DNA from: a virus
DNA length: 61,917 nucleotides
IMG/VR virus record: IMGVR_UViG_3300013120_000579
Location: 1-61,917 of that record
Strand: one strand, 5' to 3'
Shown: positions 20,013-29,282 of the stretch, in pieces
Position numbering within the stretch: position 1 is the first letter of the stretch
How the letters are laid out: each line of letters begins with the position of its first letter
Program-made: the position numbers and the translations under genes
The notes under the pieces: model-generated
Seen by the model: the letters and a program-made list of their open reading frames with translations, nothing else
Databases searched by the model: none
What the model was told of the DNA's origin: nothing

Positions 20013-20738
20013 TTAAATTAATTCGTTTATTCTATTAGCTAAATCCTTTTTTCTTTTTTTTAAATTGCTGTCAGAAATTTTCAATCTTCTTATGATTTCA
20101 TTAAATTTCAATCTAGGAACTCCACCTATTCCATAAGTGTATTCCAATATTTTTTTATCTATAGCATCAGCATCAAAATACACAAATTCACGGGCCTGCT
20201 TTGCTCGTGGATCTTCTTCTTCAGGTCTAGCAAACATATAAAATCCTTTTTGTTCGTCATCACCTGCTAGTTCCATCGACAAATCTTTTCTAAGTTCTGT
20301 TTGTAGACGTTCAATCTCTACTGGTGATATACTCATGGCGTCTGCTAATTCAAATATAGTCGGCTCCCGGCCAAGATCATTTGAGAGATTCTCAAAAATA
20401 GCATTATATTTTCCTATAAGGAATACTCTAGATTCAGGAATATGACCAATATTTTGATACCCAGTAACAAATCGACTAAGTTTTTTCAAATTATTTACAA
20501 CATGTGTGTTTAATTGAGACTTACTTGGTTCATAAGTGTCTAGCGCATTACTAGCAATATCAATGCCTTCCAATTCTATGGATATTAGTGGCAGTCCAGA
20601 ACCTTTATATCTGTTTACTTGACTATTAATCAGCGGCTTCAGTGAGTAAATGAGTTCCTTCTTTGCTTCTTCATCGCCTGCCTTATAACGAGTCCATAGC
20701 TCTAATTCTTGTATTTGCTTTATTTGTTTTTCTTCCAT
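20013..20738 (-). CDS. sigma70-family-like protein encoded inside the tail operon
   Basis: A 241-residue protein. LWTRYKAGDEEAKKELIYSL and LKPLINSQVNRYKG match sigma region 2.1. A diverged 2.2-2.4 follows (GIDIASNALDTYEPSKSQLN, THVVNNLKKLSRFV). EPTIFELADAMSISPVEIER matches region 3, and the C-terminus (LKFNEIIRRLKISDSNLKKR) looks like a region-4 helix-turn-helix. The usual WWIRQ signature is absent, so promoter melting may be altered. It is embedded between structural genes with 1-2 base spacing on both sides. It could be a late sigma factor or a sigma-derived structural/assembly protein. Family call moderately sure. Confidence 0.65.
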   Translation of the reverse strand: MEEKQIKQIQELELWTRYKAGDEEAKKELIYSLKPLINSQVNRYKGSGLPLISIELEGIDIASNALDTYEPSKSQLNTHVVNNLKKLSRFVTGYQNIGHIPESRVFLIGKYNAIFENLSNDLGREPTIFELADAMSISPVEIERLQTELRKDLSMELAGDDEQKGFYMFARPEEEDPRAKQAREFVYFDADAIDKKILEYTYGIGGVPRLKFNEIIRRLKISDSNLKKRKKDLANRINELI

Positions 20739-20739
20739 A

Positions 20740-21630
20740 TTATGGTAATGTTGGTATTGCGGCGGTTATAGCGCCTCCTAAATCTTCCATCATACTTAAT
20801 AATTCATCAGTATTTATTTGTTTTTTAGTCGGTACTTTATATAAATTTTCTAAGTCAGACTCTACATGAATATGCGGGTATGAAAGCTGATGCTCGGAAA
20901 TCAGCCATGACATCTGAAATTGTGTAAGATTTAAAGTATTTGCTCCATAAGTAATATTTAGGTTTAATGGATAACCATAGATATAATGATTAGCTACTGA
21001 AAGCACAGCTATTCTATCGTTATCGACCAACTTAGTTCCTCTTAACACGTTATTATACATATGTATAAGCCCACTCTGGTAAAAATTTTTGTATCCAGCT
21101 TCCGGATCCGAAGTTGTCCAGTCTATTGCCGTTCCTGAAAAGGAATAAATACGTACTTTTTGATCAAAGAAACTTACAGTTGCATTATCGAAAGTTTCTG
21201 CAATTTGCGCTTTTTCCTTAAGACTTATTGATAAAGAAGATAGATAGAATTTATTATTAAAAAATTCTATTCTCCAATTACCGTTTGTATCTTTTTTTAT
21301 TATATAAATACATGCTCCGATTTTTTCTTTCCTTGTAATTAAACTATCTAAATCAGCTGGTGCCTCTTTAGTTGGAAGTTGTACTTGCTCACTAAGTGGA
21401 TAATAATCTTTATCTAAAATCAGATTGAATGGAATACTGGCGTCTATAGTTTGCCCAGAAAATATACCTTCTTCTGAAGATTGATAAAAAGGACTAAGTC
21501 TATATTGAGTCGCTGTTGACTCACCTTTAATAGACGGTCCTGCATTATCTCTGGTTGGGTTATACCCCAGAGTTGGCGCGGTAGATTTTCCTGGTCCACT
21601 TATTGTGGAATTTGTAGAACCGTTTGACAT
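20740..21630 (-). CDS. tail/baseplate protein, unknown
   Basis: A 296-residue protein. The first ~50 residues are disordered and rich in Ser/Thr/Gly/Pro, and a folded domain follows (KIGACIYIIKKDTNGNWRIE, IYGYPLNLNITYGANTLNLT, FQMSWLISEHQL). The last motif resembles that of phage tail-associated proteins that bind the tube or hub. It lies between the hub-like gene and the sigma-like gene. Probably a virion protein; no family named. Confidence 0.6.
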   Translation of the reverse strand: MSNGSTNSTISGPGKSTAPTLGYNPTRDNAGPSIKGESTATQYRLSPFYQSSEEGIFSGQTIDASIPFNLILDKDYYPLSEQVQLPTKEAPADLDSLITRKEKIGACIYIIKKDTNGNWRIEFFNNKFYLSSLSISLKEKAQIAETFDNATVSFFDQKVRIYSFSGTAIDWTTSDPEAGYKNFYQSGLIHMYNNVLRGTKLVDNDRIAVLSVANHYIYGYPLNLNITYGANTLNLTQFQMSWLISEHQLSYPHIHVESDLENLYKVPTKKQINTDELLSMMEDLGGAITAAIPTLP

Positions 21631-21634
21631 AACG

Positions 21635-24451
21635 TTATCCTTTTATTAATGTTAACCCACTTCTTCTTATATAATTCTTAAAAGCTAATTTTACGTGAGC
21701 GTACCTAGTTATATTATACGGCATAAACACCTTACTATCAAGATTATTATTTACTGTAGAAAAATCTCCGTTTTTCCGTTTAGATAAGTCTTCATTTGCC
21801 TTTTCTATGATTTTGGATCTAAAATCATAGTCTTTCCAAGCTCTATCAATATCTAAAGCATATCGTCTATCATAGACAGAGAAGGTATCCCACGATGGGA
21901 AACTCTCCTCAAAGAAAGCATCTTGTGACTCGCTTTTTTGATAGATATCTGCAATGCCTATAGAAGCTATATCCAATAGTGGTACATCCACGTCAACTTC
22001 TATTTGTTTACCGCCCGATTCAATTCTTACCGCCCTGGTTTTATTTTTTTTACTTTCGAAGATACGTAACCATGAAGCAAAACTGGAGTTATAGTCTTCC
22101 ATCCGAATTATCTGCTGCTCTAGCACTTCTGTATCTTTACCAGGAGCTTGATTAGTAACTACTATATCCGGATCTTCTTTGCCTTCTTTAAGAAAACGTT
22201 CCATAGACCTCATTTTCTCATATTCTTCTTTGAAGTTAACAACAGAGATTGGACTGCTAAATATGGTAACTCCGTCTTTATAGTGAAGACTTTTTGTAGG
22301 AAGATTGGATTCCACTCCTATAAAATTAAAGTAGTCGCTACGATTTAGTAGATTTCGAGACGTAAATTTATTAATATATGTATTAAGAATAGACGTGCCT
22401 GCGTTCTTTTTGGCATTATACTTGTTAATCAATTGGTTAACGGCATAATACAAGTATTTTGCATATTGAATTTCTGTAATAGTTGAGCTAGCAAATGTTG
22501 CTGCAGTGTCTGTAATTGCATGAGTAACCGGATCTCGGATAACATCCAGGATAGAATAATCACCTTCAGTACGCTCCCAGTTATCGGAGTTAAATACTTT
22601 ACTAAATCTGGAGTATACTCCAGTTGAAACACCATAACTACTAAATGGCTTAGTCGTTTTATTTTCTTTTCCTACAGCAAGATAAGAATAAACATTAAAT
22701 CCTATATTAAGAAAATCATAGAAATAGGCATCAAAAAGAAAATTGTTTATTGAAAGTGCTCCGTCATTAGTGAAATCATTAATGACATATTGATCTAAGG
22801 ATTCACTAGCTTCTTGAAATGCTCCACCCATTTCATGGGTGTTAATAAACCTTGGACTTCGAAAAGTTACGCTAGAAATTGCAGCCCCCTCCGCTGAAAT
22901 ATTCGTAGTGATGGAAGAAATTACTCCAAACACAGATGGACCATCTATATCTAGAACTAACCCTGGAACTCCGACCACCCTATTGGGGTTCCATTTACAT
23001 TGAACGCTGAAGTTTCGTTGACCATACTTCCCCTCGAAATAAGTCTTTGCTACCATCTGTTCAAAGCTATCTTCAAACCCGGTTGTAAAATTAACTTTAG
23101 AAATTGCATTAGCTGAAGTCTCTTTACTTTCCCAGTCTCGCGTACCTAAAGGATTTATGGTTCTTTCCTCTAATGACAGGCGCTGCCACTGTTTAAACAA
23201 GCTATCCTTCCCTGAATACAACGCAGCTGAGAGAGTTCCATCCATTACTTGATACCCGGGGTTTATACCTCTATAACTTTCTTCTATTGTGAGGCCACCA
23301 TGAAGTTTTGAGGTGTCATTCTTTGTCCATTTAACTTCCGGAACAACGTGTGTTCTCATCGCTCCTATTGGTAACTGTACTCCAGGTGTATCAAAAGGTA
23401 ACCCGACTTCCCCAACCATTCTGGTCTTTTCACTTACCATATCACGTGCATAGTTAAATGAATAAATTTGATTAGGGAAGATTACATTAAATTTAGCCGG
23501 CGGAGAATTCGCTAAATCTGGAAGAAAGTATGACCTAATTGGAACTTGATAACCTAAGTCATTACTACTTTTTCCCCAAAACATATTTGTAGAAGTATAA
23601 GCAGCTGGGGAAATCATTGAATACGCCACTATTTCCATAAAACGGGATAAACAATCTGTAAGGGATAGGTCATGATTAGTTGATAAACTAAACATGGTTT
23701 TTATATTAGCTAATAACACCTTATTTAAAAATGGAGTTACTTTTGCAGTATTCGGAAATGCAAAAATAGATTTTGTAAGATGATACGACAAACTTTGAAC
23801 TCCGAAGTATGGATCGAATTTTTCGAAATACCTAAAAAAGAATTGTGGCAAAGGTAAAAAGTCACCAGCTATTACGTAAGGTATACTCATTAAGTCTGTA
23901 AAGTTAAAGTCTAAAAATTTTTTAGTAAATAGAATTACGTTACTTAATTTATCATCTATTATGCCTTTCGACTCTGCTTGCCATATATTCACAAATTCAT
24001 TAGTAAGAGGTCCGGCTATTTGGCTATTATTAGAAATCTTTGCTAAAATTTTTGTGCTATCTACATCTCCACCCATTTGCCTTGCAAGTTTACTCGTTAC
24101 GAGACTGTCACTTGGACGAATGGTAGCTTTAAATACCGTTGATAATAAACTGTTACATATCAATGAAGCTGTCTTGGTATCAGCACTTTTTGTGTATTCT
24201 ATGCCAGAAGTCTCACCTTCGAATAAAAGTACCTCTTGTTCAACACTATCTACATCTTTCTTCGGTCCAAATATTTGAACTATAGTAGATGGCAATATTC
24301 TCAATGCCCCAGATGCCGCTGGAAATGAAATAGCAGCGGTGGGAAAATTGCCCTCCGCCTCGGATATAGTTATAGTATTAAACGGTACCTGAACTCCTTC
24401 AAGAAAAAGTTTAAATCCTGTTTTTTTATCTACGCTTGGTTGAGTTGTCAT
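21635..24451 (-). CDS. large hub-like baseplate protein
   Basis: A 938-residue protein. The N-terminus (FKLFLEGVQVPFNTITIS, PTAAISFPAASGALRILPST, LLFEGETSGIEYTKSADT) resembles the first domain of gpD/gp27-type hub proteins, which form the tube-like ring below the tail tube. A middle segment has QCKWNPNRVVGVPGLVLDID, a hub-like beta barrel. The C-terminal ~300 residues are helical and charged, and unlike classical hubs. Order downstream of the tape measure gene supports a hub. Confident as a structural gene, moderate for hub. Confidence 0.65.
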   Translation of the reverse strand: MTTQPSVDKKTGFKLFLEGVQVPFNTITISEAEGNFPTAAISFPAASGALRILPSTIVQIFGPKKDVDSVEQEVLLFEGETSGIEYTKSADTKTASLICNSLLSTVFKATIRPSDSLVTSKLARQMGGDVDSTKILAKISNNSQIAGPLTNEFVNIWQAESKGIIDDKLSNVILFTKKFLDFNFTDLMSIPYVIAGDFLPLPQFFFRYFEKFDPYFGVQSLSYHLTKSIFAFPNTAKVTPFLNKVLLANIKTMFSLSTNHDLSLTDCLSRFMEIVAYSMISPAAYTSTNMFWGKSSNDLGYQVPIRSYFLPDLANSPPAKFNVIFPNQIYSFNYARDMVSEKTRMVGEVGLPFDTPGVQLPIGAMRTHVVPEVKWTKNDTSKLHGGLTIEESYRGINPGYQVMDGTLSAALYSGKDSLFKQWQRLSLEERTINPLGTRDWESKETSANAISKVNFTTGFEDSFEQMVAKTYFEGKYGQRNFSVQCKWNPNRVVGVPGLVLDIDGPSVFGVISSITTNISAEGAAISSVTFRSPRFINTHEMGGAFQEASESLDQYVINDFTNDGALSINNFLFDAYFYDFLNIGFNVYSYLAVGKENKTTKPFSSYGVSTGVYSRFSKVFNSDNWERTEGDYSILDVIRDPVTHAITDTAATFASSTITEIQYAKYLYYAVNQLINKYNAKKNAGTSILNTYINKFTSRNLLNRSDYFNFIGVESNLPTKSLHYKDGVTIFSSPISVVNFKEEYEKMRSMERFLKEGKEDPDIVVTNQAPGKDTEVLEQQIIRMEDYNSSFASWLRIFESKKNKTRAVRIESGGKQIEVDVDVPLLDIASIGIADIYQKSESQDAFFEESFPSWDTFSVYDRRYALDIDRAWKDYDFRSKIIEKANEDLSKRKNGDFSTVNNNLDSKVFMPYNITRYAHVKLAFKNYIRRSGLTLIKG

Positions 24452-24460
24452 ATAATTTAC

Positions 24461-27400
24461 CTATCTTCCAAATGAACTTTGTGGTACTTTGTTATGACCT
24501 ATACCAGATTCTGATTGAACCTTATTTTTGTAATCCAAAGAAGAGCCTTTAACCGATACATTCATAGTTTTCTCTCCATCTATCACAGAGCTTAACAAAC
24601 CATATGTTTCTTTAACAGCTTCTTTTTCATCCACAACTGTTGGAGACTTGACCTCTTCTATCTCTTCTGGTTTAAACCCAAATTTGCTTTCTAATGTACT
24701 CGGCCCAACTTTTGTTTGTAAATATTTCATATGCTTTTGAGTCACTAAACCCTTTTGAACATCCTCTGCTGCTAAACCAAGTAATCCTTTTACATCTTCA
24801 GGTTTCTCGATATTATATGACTCTCCCAATTCCATTCCTTGGAAAACACGGGCAGTCACTACGCCACGTAAAGCTCTTTCAGAAGCGGCGTCTAATACAA
24901 CGCCTTCTCCTGCGCCAGCCTCTTTATAAGTTTGCATTACTTTACTAATTATAGGTTCCGCCTTTATTAGCTGTCCAATGGCTTCCCCTTTTTCTATATT
25001 GCTTTGTTGGGGCTCTAATAAGTACTTTTTAGTTTCAAGCTCTATTTTTTCATCTAAACCTGTACCAAAAAATGTTGTTCTATATTCTAATTTTTTTTCA
25101 GTTTCAAGTATATCTTCCCGTTGCTCTTTGTAAGGAACCCCTTTTTGTATATCTTCCATTATGTCTTTTGCTACATCTTCTCTACCTAAAACAATTTTTG
25201 ACCGTATAAGTCTTTTTGCAGCCAATTCCCTAGATACTTCGCTTGCCCCAGTCATATCTCCCAAAAGGTCTTCTCGTATAGTCGGTGGTAGCTCTTCAAA
25301 AATTTTATTAGCCATGCCCTCACTGTCCATACCTAACGATCTAGTAACACCAGTTTCAATTTGTTTTTCCAAATCCCTTGCAGAGACCTCAAGGCCATAC
25401 TCTATAGCTCGGGCTTCTTTATCAGTAGATTGATACTCATTTGGTCTTAACCCACCATATATTTTTTTAGTCAAGGTTGGACTTTGCTGTATAGCGTCAC
25501 CAGCATAACTTCTCTCAGTTGGGCTTAACTTATTTATATCATTTGTTCTACCTTTTGACACAATTCTTGCTACCTTCTGTCCAGAGGCTATACTGTTAAC
25601 CCCAGTAAAGTTTGTAGTTAGAACTTCATTTACTAATTCCTTTGACTCGTTTATATATTCTGAAGAAGTAGTGTTAACCCCAGCAGGGTTAAACTTATCA
25701 AGGTTGTTAACCCATGTTCTAGCATCTTTTATGTCTATACCGCCAGTATGCCATTCCTGAAATTTTTTTACAAGCCTGTCTTGAGAATCTGTATCAAAAT
25801 TAAAAGATAATTCCTTAAATGCCTTTATATATTCATCAGAAAGCCCTTCTAAAGGTCCAGTTGTTACAATATCCCCTTCTGTTGCTCCCCCGGCTCCAGA
25901 TGTATCATATGGACCGCGTCTTAATCTAAATTCATTTCTAGTATTCCTTTTTATAAATCTTTTCCAATCTTCTGCTGCAATAGCCGCAGTAAGTTCTTCG
26001 GGATTTTGCTGATACTTAGTTCTCAAATCTGCAACTATTTCTTTATTCATCAATCTCATTTCGGTAGAAACATCCTGAGAAATACCTTCAGGATCGAAAA
26101 AAACAGTTCCGGGTGAAAGTGCCTTTTCTATACCTCTGCCTACCGATCTACCAAAACCAACTATTTCTTCACCTGCAGACTCTACCAATCCAGCAACTCC
26201 ACCAAAGGGCGATTCCGTGATAAAACTACCTATTACACCTCTTAGTCTATCTAAAGGACCCAATGTTCTTGCTTCAACTCTACCTTGAACTTCAGTAAAC
26301 AGTTTCCCCATTCGTTCACCAGCAACATCCCGTTCTCCAGAGCGTAAGAATGCTTCTTTTTGGTGGTATGCCTCTTGCCAGGTAAACCCCTTGCGCATTA
26401 GATTGGCTTGTATAGACTCGGGAGTTATATCTACTCCTAACAGATCTAGTTCGTCTATAACGGTTCCCATTAGAGTAACCTGCCTTTCTCCGGGATCCAT
26501 GCCTTCAAATAACCTTGGCTGCACAGCTGGAAATGTATACAACGTAGTTGGGTCTCTAAACACACCTGCTGCGGTATTAAGTAAGTTTCTCATGCCTGAT
26601 CCTGGAGTATACCCACCCATTATAGCGGCTAATCCCATTGACCCTTGGCCGGAAAGGCCCCATCTTATGGTACTTTCAGTCAACATCTGGGCAACTGAGT
26701 TAGCGCCTCCGGCGCCAGCTACCATTTGCTGTGTATACGGGTCAGTAGCCTGCGCTAGCCGCTCAGCCTGCATCCTTGCATCCCATGCCATCATCATTCC
26801 AGCTCTGCCTGTAATGCCAGTACCGGCTACCATTTGGGCGCCTTGTAACCCTAAATTTAGTACTTCCATGGGCTGCATACCTGTAGCTCCACCAATAAAT
26901 CGTGCTTGTGCTGTTAAACCAGTTATGCCTTCAGAAGTACCTAACATTTTTTGTTGAATCTGCCCCATTATCTGAACAGCTTCATCAGCAAAGACATTTA
27001 GATCTTGTTGAACTTGTCTGGTATTATCTAGCACTCCTCTAATTCTATCTCTGAGATCATCGAATCCTCTGGCCCCAGTTAACCCACCAGCTTGGGCAAA
27101 CCCTAGAATGTTTTCCTGGTATTCTTCTATACTCTCTCCCCCGGCTATCCCGGAAAATGTGTTAGTTCTTTCCTGCATTTCTCTGACTATGTCTCTTGAT
27201 TCTCCACGAGAGATTTGGACTCTATTCGCTCTTGCTAACTGTCTTATCCCTGTAGCCAATTGTTCCCTTTCTCTAGCAGGAGCTATGATCGGTGACAACC
27301 CAATGTCAACAAGCCCACCAATTCCCCAACCTACAAAGGCTCCACCAGGGCCCCCAATAGCACCAATGGTGGTGCCCGCAATAGCGCCCATGTTCCCAGT

Positions 27401-27952
27401 TACGAAATCACCGACAGACTCCCCAATGTTGGCGACAGCCGGTTGTCTATATTCATGGGGAGTAATTGGCCCTCTTACGTCAAATCCACCATATTGAGGC
27501 GAAAGTATAGCTCTAAGACTTTGTGCTAACCCCTCTGGCAAACTACCCCCACCTGGTCCAGGCATTGGTAGTAATTCTGGCGCCGCTGGCGTAGGTGTCA
27601 TTAGCCCTAACCTACGCATATCACTAGTAAAACGGTGATATCCTAACTGAGTACGTTGAGCAGCCTCATCTAATTGGCCAGCTACACTTTGTAAAAATCC
27701 TCCAGGACCACCACTAGTTAATTTTTGCCAAAAATTAGCATCTACTTGTCCACCAAACTCAGCAGCCGGATCCGTTACGAACCCAGTAGGAGTAGGAGCT
27801 AATAAGTCAACTGCTCTAGGCAGGGTTCCCCTATCCATCGCTGTTGCAGCCATACCTATGTTTACTCTATCACGAATTTGATCTAGTTGGGAGCCTAAAT
27901 CAGTATCATCTAGTTGTATTCTGTACTTTAGGGTTTCTTCTAATTCTGGCAT
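24461..27952 (-). CDS. tail tape measure protein
   Basis: A 1163-residue, largely helical protein. A Gly/Ala-rich hydrophobic segment lies around residues 180-215 (MGAIAGTTIGAIGGPGGAFV), and long Gln/Arg/Glu-rich coiled stretches follow. Length, composition and position immediately after the two overlapping chaperone reading frames are those of a tape measure protein, which sets tail length and enters the cell envelope. Using the usual relation of about 1.5 angstrom per helical residue, a tail of the order of 170 nm would be expected (inference). Confidence 0.8.
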   Translation of the reverse strand: MPELEETLKYRIQLDDTDLGSQLDQIRDRVNIGMAATAMDRGTLPRAVDLLAPTPTGFVTDPAAEFGGQVDANFWQKLTSGGPGGFLQSVAGQLDEAAQRTQLGYHRFTSDMRRLGLMTPTPAAPELLPMPGPGGGSLPEGLAQSLRAILSPQYGGFDVRGPITPHEYRQPAVANIGESVGDFVTGNMGAIAGTTIGAIGGPGGAFVGWGIGGLVDIGLSPIIAPAREREQLATGIRQLARANRVQISRGESRDIVREMQERTNTFSGIAGGESIEEYQENILGFAQAGGLTGARGFDDLRDRIRGVLDNTRQVQQDLNVFADEAVQIMGQIQQKMLGTSEGITGLTAQARFIGGATGMQPMEVLNLGLQGAQMVAGTGITGRAGMMMAWDARMQAERLAQATDPYTQQMVAGAGGANSVAQMLTESTIRWGLSGQGSMGLAAIMGGYTPGSGMRNLLNTAAGVFRDPTTLYTFPAVQPRLFEGMDPGERQVTLMGTVIDELDLLGVDITPESIQANLMRKGFTWQEAYHQKEAFLRSGERDVAGERMGKLFTEVQGRVEARTLGPLDRLRGVIGSFITESPFGGVAGLVESAGEEIVGFGRSVGRGIEKALSPGTVFFDPEGISQDVSTEMRLMNKEIVADLRTKYQQNPEELTAAIAAEDWKRFIKRNTRNEFRLRRGPYDTSGAGGATEGDIVTTGPLEGLSDEYIKAFKELSFNFDTDSQDRLVKKFQEWHTGGIDIKDARTWVNNLDKFNPAGVNTTSSEYINESKELVNEVLTTNFTGVNSIASGQKVARIVSKGRTNDINKLSPTERSYAGDAIQQSPTLTKKIYGGLRPNEYQSTDKEARAIEYGLEVSARDLEKQIETGVTRSLGMDSEGMANKIFEELPPTIREDLLGDMTGASEVSRELAAKRLIRSKIVLGREDVAKDIMEDIQKGVPYKEQREDILETEKKLEYRTTFFGTGLDEKIELETKKYLLEPQQSNIEKGEAIGQLIKAEPIISKVMQTYKEAGAGEGVVLDAASERALRGVVTARVFQGMELGESYNIEKPEDVKGLLGLAAEDVQKGLVTQKHMKYLQTKVGPSTLESKFGFKPEEIEEVKSPTVVDEKEAVKETYGLLSSVIDGEKTMNVSVKGSSLDYKNKVQSESGIGHNKVPQSSFGR

Positions 27953-27956
27953 AATG

Positions 27957-28343
27957 CTATTCCGTTATTTTATTAAAAGCGCTTTTAATATCTATGTTAT
28001 CTAATTGAAGGTTTTTATCAATAGGTGTTCCTACTTTAGTTTTTATTCCGACAGGTTGCGGTGGAGTTTTATTAGTTTTACCAGCGTTTCCTTTAAATGC
28101 TCCTTTTAATACATCCATGCGCTTATTATATTGCTCTTCAGTCAAATCTGTTTTAGTTTTTGTGTTACCGTCATCTTGAAATAATAAATTAGTGTATTCC
28201 TTTACTAAATTATTATACAATTCAACTTCTTTCGTTGCCGTCCTATCAAGCATCGCCGCTTTAGCTGAGATAAGAGTCTCTAAATATCTTAAATACTTTT
28301 CCTCTTCAAGATATCTCAGAGTTACTATTTCCCTGAGGCTTCC
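27957..28343 (-). CDS. tail assembly chaperone T-part, read by -1 frameshift
   Basis: This frame is -1 relative to the upstream chaperone gene and stays open across its end, continuing LREIVTLRYLEEEKYLRY, then MLDRTATKEVELYNN, to a stop at 27957. An ATG at 28253 could start a free 98-residue protein, but the open frame extends well upstream, as expected for the T segment of a G/GT chaperone pair. Slippage at GAAAAAG (28349-28343) would give a fusion of about 290 residues (162 + 128). It lies immediately before the tape measure gene. Confidence 0.7.
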   Translation of the reverse strand, partial: GSLREIVTLRYLEEEKYLRYLETLISAKAAMLDRTATKEVELYNNLVKEYTNLLFQDDGNTKTKTDLTEEQYNKRMDVLKGAFKGNAGKTNKTPPQPVGIKTKVGTPIDKNLQLDNIDIKSAFNKITE

Positions 28344-28828
28344 TTTTTCTCCAAGGTTAACTCCTCTTGCAATGGCTCGGGCCCGGTTGGCGGCTGGCCC
28401 TGGTCGAAAAAAGCTGTTTCGATATTATCAAGTCCTAACGCCATTGCCACTTCTTTATCGAAGATATTTTGTTCCCTTACCAGTTTATTGATAACTAAAC
28501 TGGTAGTAGTTTTATCGGTTAGAAATGCTTTTGCTTCTTCTCTAGTATTGAACTCTTTGTCACCATATGATAAAAGCGTTACACTGAGAAGATCTATACT
28601 GTAAGTGTGAAGTATAAAAGTATAGCTACCTTTTACAGAATCTATTTCCTTCTCTATATCGAGTTGATCCTGCGCTGACACATTTCTAACGACAGCTTGT
28701 AATTTCCCTGGGAGAACTTCAATTTTTTTAGTTGCGTACCCTTTTTCGAATATCTCTTCTAAAATAGGTGTTGGGTTAAATTCAACTACTTGTTTGTCCT
28801 TACTTGTTTTCTTTTGTTTTTCAGCCAT
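28325..28828 (-). CDS. tail assembly chaperone G-part
   Basis: A 167-residue protein, first gene of the long leftward tail operon, with Shine-Dalgarno AAGGAA 8 bases before the ATG. The layout is that of phage tail chaperones: a basic N-terminus, a small beta region (LPGKLQAVVRNVSAQDQLDI) and helices, with a disordered acidic end (LQEELTLEKKEASGK). Position before the tape measure gene and the open -1 frame at its end support the call. The product should assemble the tape measure and tail tube and be absent from the virion. Confidence 0.75.
   Translation of the reverse strand: MAEKQKKTSKDKQVVEFNPTPILEEIFEKGYATKKIEVLPGKLQAVVRNVSAQDQLDIEKEIDSVKGSYTFILHTYSIDLLSVTLLSYGDKEFNTREEAKAFLTDKTTTSLVINKLVREQNIFDKEVAMALGLDNIETAFFDQGQPPTGPEPLQEELTLEKKEASGK
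28343..28349 (-). other. candidate -1 programmed frameshift heptamer GAAAAAG
   Basis: In the chaperone frame the codons are GAG AAA AAG GAA. Slipping one base back reads GGA next and enters the T frame. It is followed about 15 bases later by the zero-frame TAG (28327-28325). The heptamer is not the perfect A AAA AAG type, but AAA AAG is a well-known slippery pair. Confidence 0.55.
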
Positions 28829-28956
28829 GATTTTTCCTTGATTGGTTGCAATTAATAGATTTGATTATAATATATGAAATAAATAAACAAAAAACAAGAA
28901 AAATATGGTATAAGAATTATGAATATATTATGTTATAAATTATATAGGAGAAGAAA
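28829..28956. promoter_or_regulatory. divergent promoter region between tail and replication operons
   Basis: A 128-base AT-rich gap. On the minus strand a perfect TATAAT (28869-28864) would start RNA about 29 bases before the tail chaperone ATG; the -35 region is poor (T-rich). On the plus strand, TGG TATAAG (28906-28914) resembles an extended -10, about 43 bases upstream of the first early gene. Either may use a phage sigma factor instead of the host one. Confidence 0.4.
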
Positions 28957-29178
28957 ATGTCAGATTTTGATTTATTTAACATTATATTTGGTTCTTGTGA
29001 AAGTGAAGGTGAAGGTGAAGTCAATAGCTGCGCAGATTGTAAATACCTTTTAAGACAAACGTTGCAGAGTGAAAACGATGGAAAAGAATTCATTGCAGCC
29101 ACATGTTTACTTGCAAACAAGTCTGTACTTTATGGACATAAAATAATTAGTTGTAATAAGTTTACAAAAGGGTGTTAA
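28957..29178 (+). CDS. small cysteine-rich protein, unknown
   Basis: A 73-residue protein with an AGGAGA Shine-Dalgarno site. CADCKYLL and later single cysteines (ATCLL, ISCNKF, KGC) suggest a metal site or disulfides. First gene of the plus-strand module, followed by a terminator-like hairpin, so it may be expressed alone. Function unknown. Confidence 0.65.
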   Translation: MSDFDLFNIIFGSCESEGEGEVNSCADCKYLLRQTLQSENDGKEFIAATCLLANKSVLYGHKIISCNKFTKGC

Positions 29179-29213
29179 CAAGACTTGTACCTAGAATTTA
29201 GACGTGTGATGAA

Positions 29214-29258
29214 AAAGAAACACTCGCGCGTTACTTATTGATTTGTGGGCGTTTCTTT
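29214..29258 (+). terminator. terminator-like hairpin
   Basis: AAAGAAAC (29214-29221) pairs with GTTTCTTT (29251-29258), extended inward by an imperfect stem (CTCGC against GTGGG, with wobble pairs). The descending arm is itself T-rich and followed by TATATT. It probably ends or attenuates the transcript of the small cysteine-rich gene. Confidence 0.5.
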
Positions 29259-29282
29259 TATATTAAAAAACCAATTACATAG

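Noticed and set aside
26391-26957. 188-codon open frame antisense to the tape measure gene
   Set aside because: Shadow of a biased coding frame; no ribosome-binding site, low-complexity Pro/Ala composition, and the sense gene is well supported.
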